64,000 nt of DNA, from positions 11,939,711-12,003,710 of the forward strand of contig CM031601.1 of assembly GCA_018398815.1 (NCBI GenBank), read 5' to 3'. Made by a program: the position numbers and the translations under genes. Positions 56,201 to 64,000 of the stretch are shown piece by piece (the stretch's first letter is position 1; each line of letters opens with the position of its first letter). The notes beneath the pieces are model-generated. The model had not been told where the DNA came from and did no database searches. It saw only the letters and a list, made by a program, of their open reading frames with translations. The DNA comes from Conus ventricosus. Lineage: Eukaryota > Mollusca > Gastropoda > Neogastropoda > Conidae.

Positions 56201-58968
56201 AACGATGCGCCTGCGACAGCTGGGTGTGGCCAAGAAGTTTGGCCCTCTGTCCGAGAACTTTGCCGGCAAGAGGGTCGTGCTCATCGATGATTCCATTGTC
56301 AGGGGCAACACGATGGGCTCCATTGTTCGGCTGCTGAAAAGATTTGGAGCTAAAGAGGTGAGCATGGTTGTGATAAGAAGAGCAGCGGAGGAGTATTGTT
56401 CCTGCAGCGCCATGCAATGTGCTTTCAGTGCAGTTCATTGCATGTAATAGGGGTGGAGAAAATGGGGAGGGTGGAGGGGGGGGGGGGGGGGGGATGAGTG
56501 CAGTCACACAGGATATGCACACTTTATCCAAGAGCTCTCAGCAAGTCTTGAGTCATAGGTCTTGGACAACCTTCAGACATTCAGAAACCCTGTACAGGTC
56601 GGTCTTAGAATAGGGTGGTGAATGCAGTGCCACAGCAGGGTCCATTGAGCTGAATGCGGGGTTGGCTGTTGGGGCATTAGTTTCATTGGGTCGGGACGTT
56701 TTTAAAATGTATATACACCAGCATTTTAAAATAAGTTTTGTTTACCTGAAGAGGGCTTTAGCAAAGAACTAAGAATGTGGGCGACTCTCTCTTTTTCTGT
56801 TGCAGCTATAACCAGGAAGGTTCCAGCAACGTACTTGCCCTGATCCCCTTCCATTAACCTTTGTTTCAGCTAGCTCTAAATCACCAATGCTGATGGCCCC
56901 ATAGGATTTCTTTCATTGAGGCTAACATGGCCGTCTCCACCTCTAGGCCTCACCAAAGGAATATTGAGGGCAGTGCCCACATTCTCATTTAAATTTTGCG
57001 CAAGTTTAACTGTTATTATTATATAGACGACAGTGGTGAGGTTGCATTATATGGCCTTTTTGGCCTTCATTCAAACCCCATGTCTGTCTACAACTGTAAA
57101 GCTATCCAGAATTTTTTTTTTTCTGGAATTTTATCAGTGTAGAAATGGATCCCAGAATTCAGTTTTAACAAGTCTAGAATTTCAAAATGTGTTAAATGAG
57201 CATTTTGGTAATCATGTTTAGAAAAGGGCTGATAAAGCATTGCAGAATAGATCTAAAAAGATACTCCCTGAGTGTTGCCAACCACACGTAATGTAAAATG
57301 CACACTCTTTTTCAAACTCCACATGAATGAACTGAAGCAGTTTGTGGTGGTGGTGGTGGAGGGGGTGAGGAGGGTGGGTTAAAAGAAAATGCTGTCAGTC
57401 CAACTGCCCCTTTCTTGACCTCCCAGCCCATCCCACAATCTTCATACCCTCACTCGTGATGTTTGCAACCAACCCAGATGGTTGACAGATGAAATAATAC
57501 TCTGGATTTCAACCCAGCTTTTACCATCAATTCTACAGCAGAACATGCGGTATTGACTGTTGTAGGACCATAGAAATGATGGGATTGTGTAGACTGTCCG
57601 CATTAAATGCCAAACAATATCACTGGCGGGCTGAAGCCATCCGAGGGCCTGTTAAGGTTTGTTGTTTGCTTTTTAGCCACAAAATTTGGCCAGCAGAACA
57701 GGTGTGTTTAGTCATGGTTTGCACAGTTTGACGCAACAAGTATAATAGCCAACAGGAAGCATGATACTACTACCCCCCCCACCCCCCCAAAAACAGAACA
57801 AAAATACACTGAAGATATTCCTTGTTTTTGTATGATTGGTGTGTGACAGAATATTCCCTACTGGTAGTGTTTATGCATTTATTTATTTATTTGGAATACT
57901 TTCTTTCAGGTTCATATTCGAATAGCCTCCCCTCCCATCAAGCACCCATGCTACATGGGGATCAACATCCCCACACGTGAAGAACTTGTGGCCAATCGCA
58001 TGAGCATTGATGAGATCAGGGACTTCATTGGTGAGTTCCCCATCGACTTTTCTTCTTCTTTTTTTTTTTTTTTTGAATGGAACAGATCCATTATGGGAGA
58101 AACAAGTTAAGCAAGGTATGTTTTCTGTCATTATGACAATGACCTGCACTTTTTTTTTTTCAAAGGATGGAGTGGGGGTGTTTGGAGTGCATTGAAGTCT
58201 TCATACGTGATATGTGCATGTGTGCATATGTGTACAGGAAATATGGAAGTCTTTGTTATGAAAAAAAAAAAGAAAAAAGTTGTTCGTTGATTGTTTACTT
58301 GAATTTTCTAGGCTTGTGGGTTATTTGTTTTCAGTGTGTGTAGTCGTCCATCGCAGCATCTCACAGAGTGTATTACTTACAAATCAGTGATATTCTCAAC
58401 ACCTCAGAGAAAATTCAACAATGTGAGTGCAAAGAGAGCAGGAAGAACAGAGGAGGGGGGATGGGGGTTGGGGAAAAGTGCCATTCAAAAAAAGTCACCA
58501 AAAAACGAGATTTGGAATTGGTCACGAAACAGGAAGGTTAGCCCTTCATGACAATCTTGTGTGGAGAGTTTGGTGATGGACCTTTTCCTGTTTCCTGGAA
58601 TCGTTTCATTCCAGACCAGTGTGTGTATTGTGCCAAGTTGTAAAGTGTAGTGGACAGTCAGAAAGGAGAGTTACTTTTCCCTTTCCGTTTGCAGAGCAAA
58701 AAAATTTTTTTTCTTCAAACATTGTAATAAGACATGTCGTTTTTATTTGAAGCCTTTTCAAAAATACTTGTTCATGTCACCTGATGTGCTAGTAACAAAG
58801 CAGATGACAAAGAAGGGATGTAATCTGTTTTCAGGTGCAGACAGCTTGCATTATCTGTCCATCGAAGGCTTGCTGGCAGCGGTACAGGAAGGGGTGGACA
58901 AGAGCCGGCCCTACGGACACTGCACTGCCTGTCTCACAGGCAAATATCCCGTGCTGCCAGATTGGTAG
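44570..58968 (+). CDS. PPAT: Amidophosphoribosyltransferase gene (PPAT), nine exons placed, 5' end missing
   Basis: This cytosolic enzyme converts PRPP and glutamine to 5-phosphoribosylamine, the committed step of purine synthesis. Exons on the plus strand: about 44570-44833, 48651-48763, 49926-50071, 53039-53145, 53818-53944, 55328-55454, 56136-56357, 57910-58030 and 58835-58968, with GT..AG borders except at the first donor. They follow the known animal protein in order. Glutaminase residues are RYST and HNGE (first exon) and SDSE (second). The PRPP loop is [13 protein letters not shown] (56271-56309). The four cysteines that hold the 4Fe-4S cluster in Bacillus-type enzymes have counterparts: [16 protein letters not shown] and [10 protein letters not shown]. 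The exon with the N-terminal catalytic cysteine (CGVFG) and QHRGQESAG is not seen in the window. Frames break in exons 1, 5 and 6 and at the exon 4/5 junction, while the other exons are clean. That pattern points to assembly indels rather than a dead gene. Confidence 0.93.
45170..45300. repeat. 25-bp AT-rich tandem repeat
   Basis: Four units of about 25 bases built on GTTATTAATGGTAACTATT with indels. Confidence 0.8.
45345..45705 (+). mobile_element. tRNA-derived SINE
   Basis: The head GCCGTGGCGAAGTGGTTAGC (A box) and GGTTCGAATCC (B box, about 45396-45406) are spaced as in a tRNA gene, but the 5' and 3' acceptor strands do not pair. A body of about 280 bases follows, ending near CATCATCTTAATCATCC. 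It sits in a PPAT intron in gene orientation. Confidence 0.75.
45720..46198 (+). mobile_element. GC-rich retroposon fragment with poly(A) tail
   Basis: About 460 bases of GC-rich sequence (GGGGCTGCGGCGGGGCC near 46080), unlike the AT-rich intron around it, end in GGGACAG followed by 18 A (46181-46198). It looks like the 3' end of a LINE or a SINE body. It may be part of the insertion that starts at 45345. Confidence 0.5.
46545..46632. repeat. Dispersed repeat, copy 1
   Basis: GGGCCGATCTTTCTGAAAATTTG and CATTATGGGTCACCGATGATGCC recur at 49742-49830 with few changes. The flanks differ, so this is an interspersed family present at least twice in this gene. Confidence 0.75.
46930..47155. repeat. 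60-bp tandem repeat, four units
   Basis: Units contain ACACATCAGAAACCATATC, TTCTGCAGTTCTTAATAGCC and TGGATTTATACATAAAGAC. It lies directly upstream of the 29-bp array. Confidence 0.9.
47160..48650. repeat. 29-bp minisatellite, about 51 units, ending at a PPAT splice acceptor
   Basis: Units read CAGCCATTGAAAGTGGGTG then TGTTTGTTGA (or TGTTTGTTGT). Variants are AAAG, AAGG or ACAG in the middle and GACAG or GTCAG at the boundary. The last unit ends TTGTTGACAG at 48650 and the next base starts PPAT exon B. Translated frames of this array ([15 protein letters not shown]) are artefacts. Confidence 0.97.
48651..48763 (+). CDS. PPAT: PPAT exon B (glutaminase domain)
   Basis: 113 bases, reading [20 protein letters not shown] at its start and NWLG plus two bases of the next codon at its end. 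SDSE contains the conserved Asp near the glutamine site. The acceptor is the last TTGACAG of the minisatellite and the donor is AAG/GTGAGA. The split codon AG+A joins in phase with exon C. Confidence 0.92.
48764..49925 (+). other. PPAT intron B-C
   Basis: No gene inside. Contains T runs (49483-49505, 49661-49690) and the second copy of a dispersed repeat. It ends TTTCTTGTGACAG. Confidence 0.7.
49742..49830. repeat. Dispersed repeat, copy 2
   Basis: Counterpart of 46545-46632, about 90 percent alike by eye. Confidence 0.75.
49926..50071 (+). CDS. PPAT: PPAT exon C (end of glutaminase domain)
   Basis: 146 uninterrupted bases encoding [20 protein letters not shown] and then [20 protein letters not shown], one of the best conserved stretches of the family (AxRDPxGxRPLxxG). 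Donor AAAA/GTAAGT. Begins with one base of a split Arg codon and ends with one base. Confidence 0.96.
50180..50278. repeat. (CT)n microsatellite
   Basis: CT runs with TTT and TGT interruptions directly before the LINE fragment. Confidence 0.9.
50277..50882 (+). mobile_element. LINE ORF2 C-terminus inside a PPAT intron
   Basis: About 200 codons are open without interruption. The protein starts [20 protein letters not shown] and has the C-terminal zinc-binding pattern of non-LTR reverse-transcriptase proteins, [17 protein letters not shown] (C-x2-C-x8-H-x4-C, about 50666-50716). The start is lost in the CT run and the RT core is missing, so this is a 5'-truncated insertion in the same orientation as PPAT. 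Its intact frame suggests it is younger than the other LINE pieces here. A short 3' tail follows to about 50950. The clade is not certain. Confidence 0.7.
50883..51889 (+). other. PPAT intron C-D, unassigned part
   Basis: T and G runs at 51280-51316 and 51456-51470. No supported coding sequence. Confidence 0.5.
51890..52095. repeat. Imperfect tandem repeat, three units
   Basis: TATAAGTTGATAACTATCAG and TGATGTATGTTCATGGAATG recur at about 51891, 51961 and 52021. The spacing of 60-70 bases varies because TTTCAAGCATTGACAC is missing in the middle copy. Confidence 0.85.
52690..52898 (-). mobile_element. tRNA-derived SINE, minus strand
   Basis: On the minus strand the head reads GCCGGAATAGCTCAGTTGG (A box TAGCTCAGTTGGTAGAG) and a B-box-like AATTCGAATTTC. 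The body runs to CTTCGAACGAGACTATAAAC and CGAGGTTCCGTGTG. That tail resembles a SINE family I associate with molluscs. It lies in a PPAT intron, opposite to the gene. Confidence 0.8.
53039..53145 (+). CDS. PPAT: PPAT exon D
   Basis: Acceptor TGTTTCAG, then text ending [19 protein letters not shown] and [18 protein letters not shown] is nearly invariant in animal PPAT. It joins exon C in phase. The donor CTG/GTATGC leaves phase 0, while exon E needs a preceding base, so about four bases seem to be missing around this junction (one Pro codon plus one base by comparison with the family). Confidence 0.92.
53146..53817 (+). other. PPAT intron D-E
   Basis: Holds a 13-14 base repeat (GTGTAACACAGGAA, four copies at 53487-53545) and T runs. 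Acceptor CTTGCAG. Confidence 0.7.
53818..53944 (+). CDS. PPAT: PPAT exon E (cluster cysteine), two frameshifts
   Basis: The first frame gives [21 protein letters not shown] one-base loss in CCAAGG (about 53877) moves to a frame with [11 protein letters not shown] second loss in GCCGCC (about 53923) moves to PDSIFE. The Cys in this block corresponds to the first Fe-S ligand. Both losses are in short repeats of the same base or pair, as is usual for consensus errors. Confidence 0.88.
53945..55327 (+). other. PPAT intron E-F with 24-bp minisatellite
   Basis: Unassigned apart from the repeat at 54500-54895. Acceptor ACACCAG at 55327 has a weak pyrimidine tract. Confidence 0.65.
54500..54895. repeat. 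24-bp minisatellite, about 16 units
   Basis: AAATGTTCTTTGCTGAATAC and AAATGTTCTTTGCTGACTAT-like units alternate, with ACAGT, ACACT or TACT endings. Confidence 0.95.
55328..55454 (+). CDS. PPAT: PPAT exon F (start of phosphoribosyltransferase domain)
   Basis: Begins with the rest of a Gly codon and QTVHS. After a one-base loss near 55347 it reads [20 protein letters not shown] and then [16 protein letters not shown]. Ending at 55454 with donor GTG/GTGTGT gives exactly the residue spacing of the family up to the next exon (phase 0). Confidence 0.9.
55455..56135 (+). other. PPAT intron F-G
   Basis: AT-rich, A and T runs near 55758-55830, nothing else supported. Acceptor GGTCTCAG. Confidence 0.7.
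56136..56357 (+). CDS. PPAT: PPAT exon G (PRPP-binding loop)
   Basis: 222 clean bases, 74 codons, phase 0 at both ends. Contains [20 protein letters not shown] and the PRPP-binding motif [13 protein letters not shown], in which the two Asp and following loop hold the ribose-phosphate. Ends GAKE with donor GAG/GTGAGC. This is the strongest diagnostic of the family. Confidence 0.97.
56358..57909 (+). other. PPAT intron G-H
   Basis: 1.5 kb of unique-looking sequence with a G run at 56474-56493. No repeat family or second gene recognised. Acceptor TTCTTTCAG. Confidence 0.65.
57910..58030 (+). CDS. PPAT: PPAT exon H
   Basis: 121 clean bases: [40 protein letters not shown] and one base of Gly. 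The Cys in HPCYMG corresponds to a cluster ligand. Donor ATTG/GTGAGT joins in phase with exon I. Confidence 0.97.
58031..58834 (+). other. PPAT intron H-I
   Basis: T and A runs only, no other feature supported. Acceptor TGTTTTCAG. Confidence 0.7.
58835..58968 (+). CDS. PPAT: PPAT last coding exon I with stop
   Basis: Encodes [20 protein letters not shown] and ends [15 protein letters not shown] with TAG at 58966-58968. The C-x2-C pair gives the last two cluster ligands. Compared with vertebrate PPAT the charged insert before GHCTACLTG is shorter. Confidence 0.97.
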
Positions 58969-59819
58969 TTGTCAGCATGCTACAGTCATCATCTCTCTGT
59001 ACATAATAGGATGTGGTTGTGTAGAACTGCATCAACATACAATTTGGATACATAGTAAAGTTCTTTTGTCTTGCAATCGAAAACAGTTTGTGTGGAAACA
59101 AGGTACAAGGTGGTTGTGGGTCCCCCCCACCCCCCTTCCCATTTCCTCTCTCCCCCTACATTCTTGTCTGAGACCATATGGCAGGGCTTCTACACTTCCT
59201 CTTTATAGATTACCCTGATAGTCCACCAGGCCCAAGAAGGACAGAGACCTGCAGTGTTGGTCCGGAAGATTGAGCAACACTTTTAAAGATGGATTAAGGG
59301 GATGAGTTTCAACCATGTATTCTCTTCACATTTGTCTGAAGTTCACATTCACACCTTGGGCGGAGGGCGGGGGGGGGGGGGGGGGGGGGGGGGGGGCAAG
59401 GGGGGGGAATAGAAACAAACAAACCGACGGGTCTGACGAGCCTGGAACTAGCAACGCCCCGTTCCGCAGCCGGTAATGCTAAACACTGTACCATGGTGGG
59501 TGATTGAAAACAGGCCATGGTGATGGCGTTTCTTTGTGTTGTTTTGTTTTTCTCCTGGGATCATGTTTTAACGAGTGAAAGTGGTCTTCCCTGATGAGGA
59601 ACGAGCCATCAGTGATTATAGTTGTTGGGAGCGGCGTGCCAGTCGCTACAACTGCAGTTGGTTCTGATCATGTTGAAATGCAAACTTGATGGGAAGCCTT
59701 CAGTTTGAGAAATTGTCAACATCTCGGAAGTTTCCAAAAATACTGCAGGTTTCTACGATGATCTGTTTGCTTTGGATGAGAAATACTTAAGCACTGAAAC
59801 GGCAGTTTAGATGCCTGTG
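58969..59819 (+). other. PPAT 3' region
   Basis: Probably 3' untranslated sequence at first. No clean AATAAA was found close by. A run of about 27 G lies at 59370-59396. Confidence 0.5.
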
Positions 59820-60402
59820 CCTTTGCTGAATACTGTTACCTGTTTTTGTGCTTTAGCTGGATACTGTTACCTGTCTTTGTGCTGTAGCTGAATACTGTTA
59901 CCTGTCTGTGCCTTAGCTGAATACTGTTACCTGTCTGTGCCTTAGCTGAATACTGTTACCTGTCTTTGTGCTGTAGCTGAATACTGTTACCTGTCTGTGC
60001 CTTAGCTGAATACTGTTACCTGTCTGTGCCTTAGCTGAATACTGTTACCTGTCTTTGTGCTGTAGCTGAATACTGTTACCTGTCTGTGCTTTAGCTGAAT
60101 ACTGTTACCTGTCTTTGTGCCTTAGCTGAATACTGTTACCTGTCTTTGTGCTGTAGCTGAATACTGTTACCTGTCTTTGTGCCTTAGCTGGATACTGTTA
60201 CCTGTTTTTGTGCTGTAGCTGAGTACTGTTACCTGTCTTTGTGCCTTAGCTGAATACTGTTACCTGTCTTTGTGCCATTGTTGAATACTGTTACCAGTCT
60301 TTGTGCCATAGCTGAATACTGTTACCTGTCTTTGTGCTGCAGCTGAATACTGTTACCTGTCTGTGCCTTAGCTGAATACTGTTACCTGTCTTTGTGCCTT
60401 AA
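59820..60402. repeat. 28-31 bp minisatellite, left part, about 20 units
   Basis: Units read GCTGAATACTGTTACCTGTC, then TTTGTGCCTTA or TGTGCCTTA or TTTGTGCTGTA, so unit lengths of 31 and 28 are mixed. The right part is at 61096-61360. Confidence 0.95.
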
Positions 60403-60482
60403 TAATAATAATAATAATAATAAGGAACATTTAGTGCGCTTAATCTTAAACAAAAGCCCTAAGCGCTTACAGCAATAAGCCC

Positions 60483-60530
<48 letters not shown>

Positions 60531-61095
60531 CACACACAAACAAACACACACACACACGCACACACCCACACACCAGCGAAGGAGCAGAAAAATTATGTTT
60601 TGAAGAGAGTTGTTTTGAGGGAGGACTTGAAAGAAGAAAGACTGTTTGAGTTTCGGAGTGCAGAAGGGAGATTGTTCCAGCAGGAAGGAGCCTGAAAAGT
60701 AAAAGAACGTTCACCAAGTGTTCTGGCCCGAAAACGAGGGATCTGCATAATGCGAGTGTCAGAGGAAGAGCGAAGCTGTCTGGAAGGAGTATAGGTCGAC
60801 AGAAGTTTAGAGAGGTAAGATGGAGCGAGGCCATCCAATGCCTTGTAACAGAGCAAAGAAAGTTTGTACTTGATGCGTTTTTCAACAGGAAGCCAGTGCA
60901 AAGATTTAAGCAAGGGAGAAACATGAGAGGTTTTCGGAGATTTCGAGACAAGGCGAGCAGCATTATTTTGGACTTTCTGCAATTTTGCAAGAAGATTCTG
61001 TGGACAGCCAGCAAGAAGAGAATTACAGTAGTCAAGTCTTGAAAGAATGAAAGCAGAAACCAGAGTCTTGGTGGCTTCTTCAGACAGAAGGTGGC
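60403..61095 (-). mobile_element. 5'-truncated LINE inserted in the minisatellite
   Basis: On the minus strand the frame reads SRLDYCNSLLAG, MQKVQNNAARLVSKSPKTSH, LLKSLHWLPVEKRIKYK, LDGLAPSYLSKLL and RARTLGERSFTFQAPSCWNN, the standard C-terminal part of CR1/L2-like reverse-transcriptase proteins. It is open from about 61090 to 60593. The 3' end has (GT)n and then TTA repeats (AATAATAAT on the plus strand at 60401-60422). Both flanks carry GCCTTA, compatible with a short target duplication but also part of the host repeat. Confidence 0.88.
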
Positions 61096-61360
61096 GCCTT
61101 AGCTGAATACTGTTACCTGTCTTTGTGCCTGAGCTGTTACCTGTCTTTGTGCCATCGCTGAATACTGTTACCTGTCTGTGCTTTAGCTGAATACTGTTAC
61201 CTGTCTGTGCTTTAGCTGAATACTGTTGCCTGTCTTTGTGCCTTAGCTGGATACTGTTACCTGTCTTTGTGCCTTAGCTGAATACTGTTACCTGTCTTTG
61301 TGCCTTAGCTGAATACTGTTACCTGTCTTTGTGCCTTAGCTGAATACTGTTACCTGACTG
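61096..61360. repeat. 28-31 bp minisatellite, right part, about 8 units
   Basis: Same units as 59820-60402, continuing after the LINE. Confidence 0.95.
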
Positions 61361-61961
61361 ATTGACCAACTGCCTGTCACATCCAAGTGGTGTTCACCAA
61401 AACAATGTGTGCTGGTGACCTACTCGTTTTTGAGTGAACCAGTATTTTAGGAAGAAGATATAGACTGTCATTTGTAAGTAGTTGTCATCATCTCGTGGCT
61501 ACATTAATAGATGAGGATGTAATCTGGTGAGACATGATAGACTTCATTAAGGAATAAGTTTGCAGTATTGAACCTTGTAGATATGTGTCTCTTTCCCATG
61601 CTTTGGTGGAAAATGTCATTTTGAAATTAGATTTAAAAAAAAAAAAGGTCACCTCCGAAGTGTGTCAGCCTGCATCTGGCCAATTATTGTGGCAGCATCA
61701 ATTCCTCCGTCATTGTGATGAACTCCGAAGAACACTTGGGTTCTTTCTTGACCTGCTGCAGGGGAGATATTTATGAGCAGTCTGTTCCAGGCTTACCAGC
61801 TGCTTGAAGAAAATGATGGAGGAGGAAGATCAGATAGTAGGAGGTTTGTTTTGCAAAGGTATGGCGAGGGGAAATGGAACGACCTTTTTCTTCACCCAGA
61901 TCTATTTTGCTCGTATCATCAGCAAAAATGTCTCGTACGTGCAGGGTGTCACAAGTTGTCA
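61361..61961. other. Unassigned stretch
   Basis: No supported coding or RNA feature. Confidence 0.5.
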
Positions 61962-62113
61962 AGGGCACTCTAGTTGTCAAGGGCACTCTAGTTGTCAAGG
62001 GCACTCTAGTTGTCAAGGGCACTCTAGTTGTCAAGGGCACTCTAGTTGTCGAGGGCACTCTAGTTGTCAAGGGCACTCTAGTTGTCAAGGGCACTCTAGT
62101 TGTCAAGGGCACT
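61962..62113. repeat. 18-bp minisatellite, about 8.5 units
   Basis: Perfect or nearly perfect copies of TAGTTGTCAAGGGCACTC, one with GTCGAGG. All three frames stay open because 18 is a multiple of three. Confidence 0.97.
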
Positions 62114-62150
62114 CTGTTCCTTCTTCTGTGCTTTCTAAAAAAAAATTATT

Positions 62151-62411
62151 TTGGTTTTTGAGTTATCTGAGGAAATACTTTTCTGTGACGAATTCATGAG
62201 CTCAGGAAAAAAATCACATTTGTGGTGTGAGAAGTTTGATATTACCGATTCACAGTGGCTTCCTTCACTAGGGCCAGTGATTCTTTCTGTCTCCAAGGAC
62301 TCGTCAGGTTTGCATCCTGTGCCAGACTCGTCAGCCATGCTTGCTGGAGAGAGAAGGTATGACATCATGGAAGAAGCTCTCAAAGACTTGGATGAAAGAG
62401 AGAAACTGTAG
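62151..62411 (+). other. 86-codon open frame of unknown nature
   Basis: Reads MVFELSEEILFCDEFMSSGK at its start and RRYDIMEEALKDLDEREKL at its end, with normal, acidic, protein-like composition and no repeats. I do not recognise it and see no splice sites that would tie it to PPAT. It could be an exon of a neighbouring gene or chance. Confidence 0.3.
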
Positions 62412-62974
62412 GTCAAAATCTCTACTGGAGCTAGTGGAGAGACATTTTTCTTTGTTCATAAGAGTGCTAGAAAGTAACAGATTACCAGGAAAAAAAAAGG
62501 CATGAACTTGAAAAGTGTCAACATAAATCAGTGAATATCCAGGATATGGAAGGTAAGCAGGATATGGAAGGTAAGCAGTTCTGTCTGACATACAGAAGAA
62601 GGAAAAATGTACGCTACTCTAGATTGAGTGCTGGCAGTGAAAACAGTGTCCAAGGGCGAGGACAGAGTGTGCTCAGTGTGTTTTCTGGCGTATTTATAGT
62701 TGCTATCATGCTCAGTTTCCTGGTTCTCCACAAGAAAGGTACAAAGTGTGGGTGTTATAGCTGATGTTGCACTCTGTTCTCTAGTTCTCCTTAAGAATGA
62801 TACTAAGTGTAGCTGTTGCAAGCTGACGTCATTCTTAGTCTGCCTCCTGGTTCTCCACAAGAAAGATGGAATGTTTGGCTACAGTTGGCGACATCTTGCA
62901 TTATGGCCAATACAGGGTAGACTGCGTGAAACATTTTGACTTTGTGCTTCAGATTCCGATGACTTTTTGTGCAC
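62412..62974. other. Unassigned stretch
   Basis: Contains a short 18-base duplication (GGATATGGAAGGTAAGCA at 62542 and 62560) and diverged TTCTCCACAAGAAAG-type repeats (62726, 62848). No gene seen. Confidence 0.5.
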
Positions 62975-63115
62975 GTTTTTAGTTCCTACTGTTGGTGCTG
63001 TCTAGATCGTGTTCAGTAGAAATTCCATACATTGGTGCCGTCTAGATCGTGTTCAGTAGGAATTCCATACATTGGTGTTGTCTAGATTGTGTTCAGTAGG
63101 AATTCCATACATTTC
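62975..63115. repeat. About 48-bp tandem repeat, three units
   Basis: TGTCTAGATCGTGTTCAGTA and GAATTCCATACATTGGTG recur three times with few changes. Confidence 0.9.
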
Positions 63116-63569
63116 TATCAGCCAGGCACCGTGTTTACCTACATTAATTTTGTGGCCTTTTCTGTCTGCTGTTGTGTGTGTTCAAGGTTTTCATTTTGAT
63201 CACTATTAAATCAAACCTCTGTGGTTGTGCGAGTCGTGTGGGCCTCCAGTGTAGATGGTGAACATTTGAGCCAGCAAAGTGTGGCTCGCATCCTTCATGG
63301 TCCTGCCACAGTGATGGTGCTTACATTTGATTTAACGGAGAAAATCTATTTGAAAATGTTGGGGTGGTGAGGTTTCTCTCGTGCTCTGTTTTGATCACCT
63401 TTCAAAGATTGTGTGGCTTAGTCCACATGGTTCTGAGGTTTGAAGCAAGGTTTAATGTTGCAAGGTTTCCATGAATGTTGTTTAACTTTGTGTTTCATTT
63501 TATGCTGTGCACAGACGTTTTTGTGCTGCTGAGAGTATGTGCCGGGTACTCGTCTCCCTCACTGGTTTT

Positions 63570-63603
<34 letters not shown>

Positions 63604-64000
63604 TGTGTGCATGCGTTGTGATGATTTTTGCTGTAAACATTTGTGTGTGTGCATTTTACATGAAGTAGGGATTTTTAGCTGATATTCAAACCCATTTTCA
63701 CTTTGGCCTTCTTGGATTTTTATATAAAACTTCAGCACACTGCCTTGTTACAAAATGAAAGCTTAAAATATAATTTTGTTTGTATATCACGAATTCATTA
63801 ACTCTGTATCTTTCAGACCCCAATGAAATGTTAGCAACTTTGATGATTAGCATGAGTTGCAATGGAAGATATGACGGAAGTATGGTTATGTCCCGAGTGA
63901 GTGTCCCTGACTACATGTGCATTTTTTGTGGCTTGTTTATGTGACTTTATGATGCCCAGTGTCAAATCATTGGTAATGCAGATCATGACCATTATTTACA
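63116..64000. other. Unassigned stretch to the window end
   Basis: A GT microsatellite at 63570-63602. The remainder is ordinary AT-rich sequence without a supported gene. Confidence 0.5.

Noticed and set aside
44570..58968. PPAT as a processed or dead pseudogene
   Set aside because: Introns with correct phases are kept, and all recognisable active-site and cluster residues are intact. The frame breaks are single-base losses in short repeats.

Overview
The window is eukaryotic nuclear DNA, almost certainly from a mollusc and probably a gastropod. The only recognisable host gene is an intron-rich purine-biosynthesis gene with GT..AG exons. The rest is microsatellites, minisatellites, decayed non-LTR retrotransposons, tRNA-headed SINEs whose tail resembles a SINE family I associate with molluscs, and Ty3/gypsy-like LTR elements. 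There is one 100-base assembly gap (38548-38647). Single-base indels are frequent in every coding region. Between about 3.6 and 12.5 kb homopolymers look stretched. I therefore read most frameshifts as possible consensus errors.

Region 1, 1-15 kb: simple repeats and a LINE reverse-transcriptase fragment, then a complete-length but broken LTR retrotransposon (4289-12652). Its integrase lies upstream of reverse transcriptase and RNase H, the order described for Gmr1-type Ty3/gypsy elements. A 34-bp minisatellite follows it directly.

Region 2, 15-31 kb: a minus-strand LINE with endonuclease and reverse transcriptase (15.4-17.3 kb), then a tandem LTR-internal-LTR-internal-LTR array (19998-30384) of a smaller element with a tRNA-Pro-type primer-binding site. 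Both internal regions carry gag, a retropepsin-like protease, the N-terminal half of integrase and, directly after it, the C-terminal part of RNase H. Reverse transcriptase is missing. This looks like a deletion derivative of an element with the same unusual gene order. A probable solo LTR of another family lies next to the array (30405-31197).

Region 3, 31-44.5 kb: long AC/GT/GA microsatellites, the gap, and next to it a compact cluster of short intronless reading frames on both strands (38.7-40.6 kb) with AT-rich spacers. It looks virus-like or Maverick-like but I cannot assign it to a family.

Region 4, 44.5-59 kb: the amidophosphoribosyltransferase gene (PPAT, first step of de novo purine synthesis) on the plus strand. 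Nine exons can be placed, down to the stop codon at 58968. The first coding exon, with the catalytic cysteine, is not visible. Its introns hold a 29-bp minisatellite of about 51 units that runs right up to a splice acceptor, SINEs and a LINE C-terminus.

Region 5, 59-64 kb: minisatellites, one interrupted by a minus-strand LINE 3' end, and one unassigned short reading frame.
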